From contig CAZIGK010000021.1 in assembly GCA_964538615.1 (NCBI GenBank), forward strand, positions 1 through 30,680: 30,680 nt of DNA, read 5' to 3'. Within the stretch, counting starts at the first letter, position 1; each line of letters begins with the position of its first letter. Position numbers and translations under genes: made by a program. This document shows, piece by piece, positions 6,923-15,609 of this stretch. The DNA is from CAZIGK01 sp964538615. Lineage in GTDB: Bacteria; Pseudomonadota; Alphaproteobacteria; Rickettsiales; RI-342. Below the pieces are notes generated by a model. The model made no database searches. It worked only from the letters and a program-made list of their open reading frames with translations, and was not told where the DNA came from.

Positions 6923-7803
6923 GCAATCTGGTACAACGTATTCTTAGTGCATTGGTACTGATTCCCCTTGCGGTCGCTGTTTTATACATCGGAGATATGT
7001 GGTTTCGTGGGGTGATGTTGTCACTGTGGGCAGCGATGAGCTGGGAGTGGCATCAGTTGACCCAGCGTTCTGAACGTCCTCGCAGTGGGCTGGCATGGGG
7101 GCTGATGTTGTTGGGCATGTTACTGCTGGGGCTATGGTATAGTGACTGGCAGGATCCTGTTTTCTGGGTTGGTTGGCAGGTCTGTGCCATGTTTTTATTG
7201 CTGTTGACCGTATGGCGCAGGGATATTTGGCCATTGCTGGGTCTGGCATGGTTGGGGGCGCCACTGGCGGCGGTGCTCTGGATGCGGGATCGGGCAGATA
7301 GCGTGAACCTGCTGGGGTACGAGCGTTGGCAGCTTTTATTGATGTTCCTGTTGGCTGTATGGGGTACCGATATTGGCGGTTATGTTTTGGGAAAAACGCT
7401 GAAAGGGCCAAAGCTTGCCCCCAGAATCAGCCCCAACAAAACATGGAGTGGCTTGTTGGGCGGGGCGTTATTTGCCAGCGTACTGGTGGGGTGTTTTTAT
7501 CTGCTTGTCCCTCCGCAGGTGGACGTGCCTTTGTTGGCTTTCTCCGGTTTTTGTGCGCTTGCCATGGCCACTACATTGGTCGCCCAGATGGGGGATTTGG
7601 CAGAATCGGCCGTGAAGCGTCATTTTGGTAAAAAGGATAGCGGCACATTGATTCCCGGTCATGGCGGGCTGTTGGATCGGATGGATGGTGTGCTTTCGGC
7701 CAGCGTTTTCTGGATGGTGCTGCTGTATATGCTTGAGCAGCTTTATATCTCTCTATTTCGCCATGGGATGATAGATGGCGGAATAGGTGGAGTGATGCAC
7801 TGA
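6919..7803 (+). CDS. cdsA: Phosphatidate cytidylyltransferase
   Basis: Makes CDP-diacylglycerol from phosphatidate and CTP, the precursor of all phospholipids, in the inner membrane. The 294-residue protein has about eight hydrophobic helices. The family signature runs from about 231 to 256 (AVKRHFGKKDSGTLIPGHGG, then LLDRMD), with its conserved Lys-Asp, HGG and DR-D residues. SPNKTWSG at 171-178 is also conserved. It overlaps uppS by four bases and dxr by one, so the three are tightly coupled. Confidence 0.95.
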   Translation: MSNLVQRILSALVLIPLAVAVLYIGDMWFRGVMLSLWAAMSWEWHQLTQRSERPRSGLAWGLMLLGMLLLGLWYSDWQDPVFWVGWQVCAMFLLLLTVWRRDIWPLLGLAWLGAPLAAVLWMRDRADSVNLLGYERWQLLLMFLLAVWGTDIGGYVLGKTLKGPKLAPRISPNKTWSGLLGGALFASVLVGCFYLLVPPQVDVPLLAFSGFCALAMATTLVAQMGDLAESAVKRHFGKKDSGTLIPGHGGLLDRMDGVLSASVFWMVLLYMLEQLYISLFRHGMIDGGIGGVMH

Positions 7804-8981
7804 TGGCTGTCACACGGATTACGCTACTGGGTTCCACTGGCTCCATTGGGCAGCAAACAGTACGGCTTCTGGAGGAAAACCGTGACGCGTTTGACGTGGT
7901 GGCGCTGACGGCGCATGAGAATGTCGAACGCTTGATAGAGCAGGCAAAAACGCTGCATCCGCATTGCGTGGTGGTGGGAAATGCGGCGCATTATGCCCGT
8001 CTGAAAGAGGGCTTGCAGGGGCTGAATATTGAGGTGGCCGCCGGAGAGGATGCCTTGTTGGAGGTGGCTGCCAGACCGACGGATAAAGTGGTGGCTGCCA
8101 TTATGGGGTTTGCTGGATTGGCTCCGACCTTAGCGGCGGTGCGGCAAGGGCATACGGTGGCGCTGGCGAACAAAGAGTCGCTGGTGGCAGCAGGGCATTT
8201 AGTTATGCGGCTGGCGAGGGAATCCGGTAGCAGAATTTTACCGATTGATTCCGAACATAATGCGATTTATCAGGTGTTTCCGCATCAGCAGCCGGAGCAG
8301 GTGGAGCAATTGATACTGACAGCATCCGGCGGGCCTTTTCGGGCATGGGATGCAGAAGCCATGGCGCATGCCACGCCCGCACAGGCGGTAAACCACCCAA
8401 ACTGGGCGATGGGAGCCAAAATTTCGGTGGATTCCGCGACCCTGATGAATAAAGGACTGGAGTGTATTGAGGCGTTCCATTTATTCCCTGTGACGGCCGA
8501 GCAAATTGGGGTGCTGGTGCATCCACAATCCATTGTGCATTCATTGGTGTATTATCGGGATGGATCGGTACTGGCGCAGATGGGACTGCCGGATATGACC
8601 ATTCCCATCGCCTACACGTTGGCCTGGCCAGAGCGCATGCGTGTCAACCGTCCACGGCTGGATTTAGCCACGCTGGGGCAATTGCAGTTTGAAGCACCGG
8701 ACGTGATGCGCTTTCCCTGTCTGAAGCTCGCACTGGAGGTGCTGAAGCAGCCACCGGGTGCTGCCACGATTCTGAACGCTGCTAACGAAGTGGCGGTGGA
8801 AGCGTTTTTGCAGCAACGTATAGGGTTTATGGATATTGCGGCATGTGTGGCTGAGGTATTGCAGCAGCTTGCACCGCAACCAATAGAGACACTGGATGCT
8901 GTCTTCGCGCAGGATGCCGAAGCACGCGCAGCGGCAAGGCAATGGGTGCAGTCGGTTGCTTCCACGCGCTTGTCTGCGTGA
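7803..8981 (+). CDS. dxr: 1-deoxy-D-xylulose 5-phosphate reductoisomerase
   Basis: Second step of the MEP isoprenoid pathway: converts DXP to MEP with NADPH, supplying the building blocks used by UppS. Motifs: the NADPH-binding GSTGSIG at 10-16, NKES at 123-126, the metal-binding DSEHNA at 149-154, SGGPF at 175-179, and HPNWAMGAKISVDSATLMNKG (198-218) followed by the metal ligand Glu220. The 392-residue length is normal. The start ATG overlaps the cdsA stop by one base. A 102-bp gap to rseP follows. Confidence 0.97.
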   Translation: MAVTRITLLGSTGSIGQQTVRLLEENRDAFDVVALTAHENVERLIEQAKTLHPHCVVVGNAAHYARLKEGLQGLNIEVAAGEDALLEVAARPTDKVVAAIMGFAGLAPTLAAVRQGHTVALANKESLVAAGHLVMRLARESGSRILPIDSEHNAIYQVFPHQQPEQVEQLILTASGGPFRAWDAEAMAHATPAQAVNHPNWAMGAKISVDSATLMNKGLECIEAFHLFPVTAEQIGVLVHPQSIVHSLVYYRDGSVLAQMGLPDMTIPIAYTLAWPERMRVNRPRLDLATLGQLQFEAPDVMRFPCLKLALEVLKQPPGAATILNAANEVAVEAFLQQRIGFMDIAACVAEVLQQLAPQPIETLDAVFAQDAEARAAARQWVQSVASTRLSA

Positions 8982-9083
8982 GGCGATGCGGATGATTGAC
9001 ACATTGCCTGAGAGGGGAAGTCACGTTACACTGCGACGCTGTGGCGTGAAGAGTGCGAGATTTACGAGAAAGGGACTGACCGC

Positions 9084-10196
9084 ATGGAATGGTTGATGGA
9101 TAGCCTGCATTATGTGGCTTCGTTTTTACTGATTATCTCTATTATTGTTTTTATTCATGAGTTTGGTCATTATTTGGCGGCGCGTTTGTGTGGGGTGCGG
9201 GTGGAGGAATTTTCCCTTGGTTTTGGGAAACGTCTCTGGGGCTGGAAAGACAGCCATGGTACCGACTGGAAGGTGAGTCTGTTGCCGATTGGTGGCTATG
9301 TGAAAATGTTTGGCGATGCAGATGCCAGCAGCAGAGCAGACTATACCAAGCCGATGACCGCTGCGGAAAAAGCGGTGTCTTTCATGCATAAACCCCTATG
9401 GAAGAAAGCCATTGTCGTGGGGGCAGGCCCAGCGTCTAACTTTATTCTGGCCATTATCATCATGACCGGATTTTTTATCTGGATCGGGAAGCCGGCGACT
9501 CTGCCCGTGGTGGATAGCGTGCAGGAAGGTAGTGCGGCAGCGCAAGCGGGTATTTTACCGGGCGATTGGATTGTAGAACTGGGGGGGCGCAGTATAGAGA
9601 GTTTTGATGATATTTCCCGCGTGGTGAAAATAAACCCCGGTATTGCACTGGAAGCTGTGGTGAAGCGTGGCAAAACCGAAGACATGGTGCATCTGACCAT
9701 TACCCCGGCGCGGCAAGAACAGGAAGATGCCTTTGGTAATAAGGTTGAAGTAGGGTTGCTTGGGGTCACCAGTACGCAAGTGAAATACAGCCCATTAGGA
9801 GGTGGGGAAGCAGCCGTAGTCGCGGTGGAAGAAACCTGGAAAATGAGCCGGGATACGCTGGTAGCGCTGGGTCAGATGATAATGGGTCAGCGGGATGTAT
9901 CGGATCTTGGGGGGCCGATTAAAATTGCCAAATATTCCGGCCAGTCCACAGAACGCGGCTGGGCAACGGTGCTGTGGTTTATTGCGGTGCTTTCTGTGAA
10001 TCTGGGGTTAATCAATTTGTTTCCCATCCCCATGCTGGATGGAGGGCATTTGATGTTCTATCTGGTGGAGGCGGTATCCCGCCGTCCGGTGGCGGTAAAA
10101 GTGCAGGAATATTCCTTCCGGGTTGGGTTTGCGCTGATTATTGGGTTGATGCTCTTTACCACCGCTAACGATATTGTGCAGATATTTGTGAAGTAA
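9084..10196 (+). CDS. rseP: Site-2 intramembrane zinc metalloprotease, RseP family
   Basis: Inner-membrane protease that cleaves transmembrane anti-sigma factors and signal-peptide remnants. The zinc motif HEFGH sits at residues 25-29 in the first helix, and the third ligand lies in NLFPIPMLDGGHL (311-323). GAGPASN at 113-119 is a conserved loop. Only one PDZ domain, about 140-210, is visible, compared with two in the E. coli protein, as usual for alphaproteobacteria. The length is 370 residues. A G7 run at 9581-9587 inside the PDZ-encoding part is in frame. bamA follows after 32 bases, tying envelope-stress signalling to outer-membrane assembly. Confidence 0.95.
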   Translation: MEWLMDSLHYVASFLLIISIIVFIHEFGHYLAARLCGVRVEEFSLGFGKRLWGWKDSHGTDWKVSLLPIGGYVKMFGDADASSRADYTKPMTAAEKAVSFMHKPLWKKAIVVGAGPASNFILAIIIMTGFFIWIGKPATLPVVDSVQEGSAAAQAGILPGDWIVELGGRSIESFDDISRVVKINPGIALEAVVKRGKTEDMVHLTITPARQEQEDAFGNKVEVGLLGVTSTQVKYSPLGGGEAAVVAVEETWKMSRDTLVALGQMIMGQRDVSDLGGPIKIAKYSGQSTERGWATVLWFIAVLSVNLGLINLFPIPMLDGGHLMFYLVEAVSRRPVAVKVQEYSFRVGFALIIGLMLFTTANDIVQIFVK

Positions 10197-10228
10197 CACG
10201 GGGGTAGACGTGATTTTCTGCTGGAAAC

Positions 10229-12649
10229 ATGCGGTGCTTTACGCTAGGTTGCGCAAAGGTCATCCGTCCGTCTTCGGGTGATGTTCACGCTATTAGTAGT
10301 TGTTGCATGCCGCATTTCTTGCTTTATGTAGTTGGTTTCTGCCTGCTGATCTGGCATCAGTCGGCTTATGCACAAATGACATTTCCGACGCCGGATGCTT
10401 ACAGTCCGGAGGCTTCTGCCCATCCCATGACCATGCGCAATACGCGATTGCATGACCGTATTTCCGCTATTGAGGTGGTGGGAAATCAACGCGTGGCGGA
10501 TGAAACGGTGCGCTCCTACCTGAATGTGAAAGAAGGAGAGGCATTGGATGATGCACGGCTGAATCAGTCGGTTAAAAGCCTGTATGGGACGGGGTTGTTC
10601 TCGGATGTGCAGGTAGAAGAAGTGCAGGGTAATGTACGGGTGAATGTGAAAGAGAACCCAGTGATTAACCGCGTGCGCTTTGAAGGAAATGAAGAGCTGA
10701 AAGAAGAAGATTTGTTGGCGGAATTGCCTTTCAGTTCCCGATCGGTCTATACGAAGACCAAGGTGCAGCAGTCTGTGGAGCGGATTGCCGCTTTGTACCG
10801 TAAAAGCGGGCGTTTTCATGCAACTATTTCACCCAAAATTGTTCCTCTTTCCCAAAACCGTGTGGATGTGGTGTATGAAATTGACGAGGGGGATGTAACC
10901 CACGTTGAGAAAATTCTCTTTGTAGGGAATGAAGCGTTTGATTCTGCCGAATTGCGGGAAGTGATTCTGACAGAGGAAACACGCTGGTATGATTTTTTGA
11001 CCAGTAACGATACTTATGATGGCGATCGTCTGGAATTTGATAAGGAAAAACTGCGCCGTTTTTACACTTCGCATGGTTATGCAGATTTCCGGGTTACCTC
11101 GGCGGTGGCGGAAATTTCTCCGTCAGGGGATGGGTTTTACCTGACCTTCTCGGTAGAAGAGGGGGTGAAGTATCGCTTCGGTACGGTCATGATTGATAGC
11201 AGTATTGACGATGTGGATACGGTGGAGCTTCGCATGACGCTTTCTACCCATATGGGGGAAACCTTTGATGCAGAAGCGGTGGATAGTTCCATTGAGTCGC
11301 TGACCGATGCGCTGGGCAGCAAGGGGTATGCGTTCGTCAATATTGAGCCGGAGCTGGACACAGACAAAGAAGACCGTCTGATTGACGTGACCTATCACAT
11401 TGAACCCAGCCCGCGTGTGTATGTGGAGCGTATTAATGTGACTGGTAACGTGCGGACACTGGATAAGGTGATTCGTCGGGAATTCCGCTTCTCGGAAGGG
11501 GATCCATTCTCGACCAGCAAGCTGAAACGCTCCGAGCAGCGGATTAAAAATCTGGGCTATTTTGGCGATGTGCGTATCACCACAGAGCAGGGGAGTGCGC
11601 CTGACCGGGCCGTGATTAATGTGGATGTGGAAGAGCAATCAACGGGCGAGTTATCGTTGGGAGCTGGTTTCTCGACGGCGGATGGAGCCTTGGCAGATAT
11701 TGGCGTGCGAGAAAACAACCTGATGGGGGCAGGCAAAAAACTGCGTGCCAACCTGACGCTTGCCCAGTTACGGCAACAGATTGATGTTGGATACACTGAA
11801 CCGTATTTTATGAATAAAGAAATTGCGGCGGGCGTGGATGTGTTCAAAATTCAGCAAAACTGGCGGAACCAGAGTTCGTATGATCAGCAAATGACAGGTG
11901 GCCGCTTGCGGGCATCCTATGCGTTGACGGAGCATTTGGATCATACGCTCAGCTACACGTTGCGTGAAGACGTGGTGGAGAATGTAGATTCTGCGGCATC
12001 CCGCTTTATTCGGGATCAGGCGGGTGCCTATGCGACCTCTGCGATTGGGCATGTGCTGATGTATGATTATCGGGATGATCGATTCCTGCCAAACGAAGGC
12101 TTTTTCGTGCGATTTTCCCAGGATTTGGCGGGGCTGGGTGGTAATGCGAAATATGTGCGCAACGAGCTGCGTAGCGCTTATTATTATCCGATTGTGGATG
12201 ATTGGGTTCTACAGATGACCGGAAACGGTGGTTACGTGTGGGGGTACACTGATAGTGGGGTGCGCATTAACGACCGCTTCTTCATTGGGGTGAACCAGAT
12301 GCGCGGGTTCCGTCAGGCAGGTATTGGCCCCAGAGATACCAGTACAACGGACGCACTTGGCGGTAATATGTATTACACTGCGGGTACGGAATTGCGTTTC
12401 CCATTGCCTATCGGGGAAGATGATGCCTTTTTGGGAGGGGTGTTTGTGGATGCCGGTAGCTTATGGAATGTTGATGACAGTGGACCCACTGTGGCGGATG
12501 ATCCGTTTGCGCTGCGTGTTTCAACGGGTATGGGCGTAGCCTGGCGTTCTCCCTTTGGGCCTATTCGTCTTGACTTTGGTCAGGCATTGTTGAAAAAGAG
12601 CTATGACCAGACCCAAATTGTACGTTTCAGTTTTGGGACACAGTTTTAA
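10229..12649 (+). CDS. bamA: Outer membrane protein assembly factor BamA
   Basis: Omp85-family insertase that folds beta-barrel proteins into the outer membrane. After a signal peptide (MPHFLLYVVGFCLLIWHQSAYA, starting at residue 27) come five POTRA domains, the first beginning near RISAIEVVGNQRV at 78-90. A 16-strand barrel follows, carrying MRGF (about 691-694), the L6 loop motif, and ending in FSFGTQF with a terminal Phe. The start is uncertain: ATG 10229 gives 806 residues with an unusually long leader, whereas ATG 10307 gives a conventional signal peptide; neither has a good ribosome binding site. skp follows after 32 bases. Confidence 0.96.
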   Translation: MRCFTLGCAKVIRPSSGDVHAISSCCMPHFLLYVVGFCLLIWHQSAYAQMTFPTPDAYSPEASAHPMTMRNTRLHDRISAIEVVGNQRVADETVRSYLNVKEGEALDDARLNQSVKSLYGTGLFSDVQVEEVQGNVRVNVKENPVINRVRFEGNEELKEEDLLAELPFSSRSVYTKTKVQQSVERIAALYRKSGRFHATISPKIVPLSQNRVDVVYEIDEGDVTHVEKILFVGNEAFDSAELREVILTEETRWYDFLTSNDTYDGDRLEFDKEKLRRFYTSHGYADFRVTSAVAEISPSGDGFYLTFSVEEGVKYRFGTVMIDSSIDDVDTVELRMTLSTHMGETFDAEAVDSSIESLTDALGSKGYAFVNIEPELDTDKEDRLIDVTYHIEPSPRVYVERINVTGNVRTLDKVIRREFRFSEGDPFSTSKLKRSEQRIKNLGYFGDVRITTEQGSAPDRAVINVDVEEQSTGELSLGAGFSTADGALADIGVRENNLMGAGKKLRANLTLAQLRQQIDVGYTEPYFMNKEIAAGVDVFKIQQNWRNQSSYDQQMTGGRLRASYALTEHLDHTLSYTLREDVVENVDSAASRFIRDQAGAYATSAIGHVLMYDYRDDRFLPNEGFFVRFSQDLAGLGGNAKYVRNELRSAYYYPIVDDWVLQMTGNGGYVWGYTDSGVRINDRFFIGVNQMRGFRQAGIGPRDTSTTDALGGNMYYTAGTELRFPLPIGEDDAFLGGVFVDAGSLWNVDDSGPTVADDPFALRVSTGMGVAWRSPFGPIRLDFGQALLKKSYDQTQIVRFSFGTQF

Positions 12650-12681
12650 TTTCACTTAATCCATTGTAAGGATAAGCTTTT

Positions 12682-13224
12682 ATGACTAAATTATACAGCA
12701 TGCTTGTAGCTGGATTGCTGATGACTGTAAGTCAGGCGGCGTTTGCTGGAGATATTGCAATTCTGGATACGAAAAAACTGTTTCGGGAAGCGAAAGCAAC
12801 CAAAACCATCGCGGAGCAGATTGAAGCCAAGCGTTCGCAGTACCAGCAACAACTGAGTCAGGAAGAAAAGAAACTGGGTGAGGAGAAAGACAAGCTGCGT
12901 GACCAGCAGTCTTTGTTGTCTAAGGAAGCTTTTCAGAAAGAATTTGAGAAATTCCGTGCGAAATTGATGCAGGCGCAAACCGAGGTGAAAGCCAAGCGTT
13001 TGCAGTTGGAAAAAGCACAGGCGGAATCTTTGCAGGTGGTTGACCGTAAAATTCGGGATATCTCTGCTGCGGTGGCCAAGGAAAAAGGTGTGAAGCTGGT
13101 ACTTCCTGCTGGTGCAGCAGTATACAGTGATAGTTCACTGGATATTACGGAAGAAGTGTTTTCCCGTTTGAATAGTGAACTGCCACGCGTAGATGTGGAA
13201 ATTAAAGAACTGCAAATCAAGTAA
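12682..13224 (+). CDS. skp: Periplasmic OmpH/Skp-family chaperone
   Basis: Holds unfolded outer-membrane proteins in the periplasm before they reach BamA. The 180-residue protein has a clear signal peptide ending AAFA, cleaved at about residue 22. DIAILDTKKLFREAKATK at the mature start is typical of OmpH. A long charged coiled coil (about 45-125, rich in Gln, Glu and Lys) forms the tentacles. AAGGA (12668-12672) precedes the ATG. Its place between bamA and lpxD is the classical order. Confidence 0.93.
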   Translation: MTKLYSMLVAGLLMTVSQAAFAGDIAILDTKKLFREAKATKTIAEQIEAKRSQYQQQLSQEEKKLGEEKDKLRDQQSLLSKEAFQKEFEKFRAKLMQAQTEVKAKRLQLEKAQAESLQVVDRKIRDISAAVAKEKGVKLVLPAGAAVYSDSSLDITEEVFSRLNSELPRVDVEIKELQIK

Positions 13225-13231
13225 TACGTGG

Positions 13232-13261
13232 CAGACGCAAGGCAGACAGTGATAGCGTCTG
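13232..13261. other. Hairpin in the skp-lpxD gap
   Basis: CAGACGC (13232-13238) pairs with GCGTCTG (13255-13261) across a 16-base loop, just after the skp stop. There is no T run. It could stabilise the upstream mRNA or lower expression of lpxD relative to the abundant chaperone. Confidence 0.3.
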
Positions 13262-13296
13262 TCATGCGAGGCTGGTGATGGAAAGTTTGCTACATC

Positions 13297-14337
13297 GTGG
13301 CGGATAGTCGTTTTTTTCGCAATACAGGCTCCTATACGTTGGCGGAATTGGCTGGCGTGTGTGGTGCGGAACTGGCGGATACCCGTTTTTCCGGACGACT
13401 GATGCGCGATGTGGCGGCCTTACATCAGGCAAGTGCCGATGAGCTGTCTTTTCTGGATAACCGCAAATACCTCCCTGCTTTTCGGGAAACCAGAGCGGGT
13501 GCCTGTCTGGTTCATCCGGATATGGCAAAACATGCACCAGCGGATGTTTGTCTGTTGTTGCATGTACAGCCATACCGTGCCTATGCGATGGTGGCGGCGC
13601 ATTACTACCCGGATGCGATGACCCCCTGGATACCCTTGCCGGATGCACAGCAAGGATGGCCGGTTTGTCGTACAGCGAAATTGGCTCATGGGGTAAAGCT
13701 GGCGCCTTCTGCGGTGATTGCCCCCGGTGCGGAGATTGGTGCGGGTAGTGTTATTGGTCCAAATGTGGTGATTGGTCCGAATGTGGTGATTGGCGAAGGT
13801 GCGGTCATTTCCGCAGGATGCGTCATTACCCATGCCGTGATTGGAAAGCGGGTGCTGTTACACCCGAATGTGAATATTGGACAGGATGGATTTGGTGTTG
13901 CTCCTGGCGCATCTCATATCAAGGTACCGCAATTGGGGCGGGTGATGATTGGCGATGACGTGGAAATTGGCGCGGGTAGCTGCATTGACCGTGGGGCAGG
14001 GCCGGATACGGTGATTGGGGACGGCACCAAATTGGATAACCTCGTTCAGGTGGGGCATAATGTGCGGCTTGGCAAGCATTGTCTGGTTGCGGCGCAAACG
14101 GCGTTTGCCGGCAGTTGCTCTGTAGGAGATTATGTGGTGATTGGTGGGCAGGTGGCTATTGCCGGGCATTTGCATGTGGGGGATGGCACGCAGATTGCCG
14201 GTCAAAGCGGTGTGGTGAGTGATGTGGCTGCGAAGTCTGTGCTGGGGGGAACCCCGGCTGTGCCGATTAAACAGTGGCATCGGCAGTCTGTGGCATTGGC
14301 GCGGCTGGTGCGTGGTGGCTCTAAAAACAGAGAGTAA
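13297..14337 (+). CDS. lpxD: UDP-3-O-(3-hydroxyacyl)glucosamine N-acyltransferase
   Basis: Third lipid A step: N-acylates the UDP-3-O-acyl-glucosamine intermediate from hydroxyacyl-ACP. The N-terminal uridine-binding domain (about 1-115) is followed by a left-handed parallel beta-helix of hexapeptide repeats (about 130-320). The signature DGFG...KVPQLGRVMIGDDVEIG spans about 197-225 and the likely catalytic His254 lies in NLVQVGHNV. The start is GTG at 13297 with GGAAAG ten bases upstream. An 18-bp tandem repeat encodes IGPNVV twice. Normally fabZ-lpxA follows directly; here they lie 10 kb away. Confidence 0.95.
   Translation: MADSRFFRNTGSYTLAELAGVCGAELADTRFSGRLMRDVAALHQASADELSFLDNRKYLPAFRETRAGACLVHPDMAKHAPADVCLLLHVQPYRAYAMVAAHYYPDAMTPWIPLPDAQQGWPVCRTAKLAHGVKLAPSAVIAPGAEIGAGSVIGPNVVIGPNVVIGEGAVISAGCVITHAVIGKRVLLHPNVNIGQDGFGVAPGASHIKVPQLGRVMIGDDVEIGAGSCIDRGAGPDTVIGDGTKLDNLVQVGHNVRLGKHCLVAAQTAFAGSCSVGDYVVIGGQVAIAGHLHVGDGTQIAGQSGVVSDVAAKSVLGGTPAVPIKQWHRQSVALARLVRGGSKNRE
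13753..13788 (+). repeat. 18-bp tandem duplication inside lpxD
   Basis: Two adjacent 18-base units (13753-13770 and 13771-13788) differ at one base and each encodes IGPNVV. They add or repeat one hexapeptide turn of the beta-helix without breaking the frame. Confidence 0.8.
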
Positions 14338-14407
14338 TTTCATGTAATTGTCACAAAAACCTGTGATACTGCGAGTCTTGTTTATAGCTGGCAGGATAGT
14401 ACTCGCC

Positions 14408-14710
14408 ATGCCAATTCAGCCACCGTATGGTTATGCAATAGATTCAGCACAGTTTGCGAATGGATATACCTATCTGCCGAAGATGATTGACTATTCTGAT
14501 GTGCGCGAACAGCCAGGCTTTGAGGCAAGGGTGCATGCCATCGGCTCTATGTCGGATGAGTATGTAGACCACAATCTGGGGCGTAATGAGGTTTATACTC
14601 CTCAGGTATGTTTGTTTCCCATGGCCGTAACGGGCAGGCTGGTTAAGGTATCGCATAGTCCATTGGAGCAGCGTTTACGGAGGCAGCAGACTGAAGGGCG
14701 TGAATCCTGA
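14408..14710 (+). CDS. Hypothetical protein, about 100 residues
   Basis: ATG 14408 is preceded by AGGA (14393-14396) at eleven bases and gives a 100-residue soluble protein beginning MPIQPPYGYAID, with a basic C-terminus (LEQRLRRQQTEGRES). The frame can be extended upstream to a TTG at 14348, which would add a short hydrophobic segment (VILRVLFIAGRIVLA); that would make a signal-like leader, so the start is open. It sits between lpxD and the convergent ksgA, 14 bases from the latter. I recognise no domain. It may be lineage-specific. Confidence 0.5.
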   Translation: MPIQPPYGYAIDSAQFANGYTYLPKMIDYSDVREQPGFEARVHAIGSMSDEYVDHNLGRNEVYTPQVCLFPMAVTGRLVKVSHSPLEQRLRRQQTEGRES

Positions 14711-14724
14711 TACGAAGGGTCGCC

Positions 14725-15564
14725 TTAGGTCAAGGCTTCCCAAGCCTGCGCTAAGGTGCAGAACTCTTGCAGGCTTAAGGTTTCTGCGCGGCGTTGGCCA
14801 TCTATGCCGGCTGTTTGTAGTAACGTCTCGGCATTTATGCCCAGTGACTTGAGTGAGGAACGCAGCATTTTCCGGCGTTGGCCAAAGGCGGCCGCCGTGA
14901 TGCGGGAGAGGCTTCGCGGTTGTATGGCGGCGTAAGTTTCGGTGCGGGGGCGCAGGATAACCACCGAAGAATCGACTTTTGGCGGTGGGGTAAAGGCGCT
15001 GGCGGGGAGATCCATCCCTCGTGAAACGTGGCAATAAAACTGGCAGATAACGGCAAGACGGCCATAGGCTTTATCGTCTGGGGTGGCGATGATACGATCC
15101 GCCACTTCTTTTTGGAACATCAGGGTCATTTGCTGAAAAGCGGTGGCGTGTTCCAGCCAGTTTAGCAGCATTTCTGTGCCGACATTGTAGGGCAGGTTGG
15201 CGATAATGTGGCGCGGAGTTTGACCGAGTTGCCAGATGGGAACGTTCAGGCCATCCGCATGATGGATGTGGATGGGCGTGGGCGTGTGCTGCTGCAATTG
15301 CTCCGCAATGGGAATGGCGCGGGCATCACGCTCCACAATGTGTAGTTCCGTCGGTTGCGCTGCCAGAATAGCACGGGTTAGCCCGCCTGGGCCAGAGCCG
15401 ATTTCAATGACCGTTGCGGGGGTGAGGTCACCGGCGAGACGGGTGATTTTGTGCGTGAGGTTCAGGTCGAACAGGAAATGCTGGCCAAGGCGTTTATCCG
15501 CGGCCAGTCCGAATTGTTGCACGGTCTCGCGGAGGGGGGGGAGCGTATCAAGCGTGTGGTTCAT
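14725..15564 (-). CDS. rsmA: 16S rRNA (adenine-N6,N6)-dimethyltransferase
   Basis: KsgA/RsmA dimethylates two adjacent adenines near the 3' end of 16S rRNA, a late check in 30S assembly. Motifs: LGQHFL at 26-31, the SAM-binding EIGSGPGGLT at 54-63, the catalytic NLPYNVGT at 123-130, MFQKEVADRI, and the substrate-binding ASAFTPPPKVDSSV. The 279 residues are typical. A C8 run on the coding strand near the start (plus-strand G8 at 15534-15541) is in frame. It is the last gene of the lptF-lptG-lptD-surA-ksgA operon; pdxA, often found between surA and ksgA in alphaproteobacteria, is absent. Confidence 0.95.
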   Translation of the reverse strand: MNHTLDTLPPLRETVQQFGLAADKRLGQHFLFDLNLTHKITRLAGDLTPATVIEIGSGPGGLTRAILAAQPTELHIVERDARAIPIAEQLQQHTPTPIHIHHADGLNVPIWQLGQTPRHIIANLPYNVGTEMLLNWLEHATAFQQMTLMFQKEVADRIIATPDDKAYGRLAVICQFYCHVSRGMDLPASAFTPPPKVDSSVVILRPRTETYAAIQPRSLSRITAAAFGQRRKMLRSSLKSLGINAETLLQTAGIDGQRRAETLSLQEFCTLAQAWEALT

Positions 15565-15609
15565 GGTGAGGGTAATACCAGAGCGATGGCAGAATAGAAT
15601 GCGGTTTGG

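Noticed and set aside
8996..9001. Perfect TTGACA -35 box between dxr and rseP
   Set aside because: No acceptable -10 element lies 15-19 bases downstream; the nearest candidates are 23-25 bases away.
14348..14370. TTGTCA and GATACT as a promoter after lpxD
   Set aside because: The spacing is only 11 bases, too short for a sigma-70 promoter.
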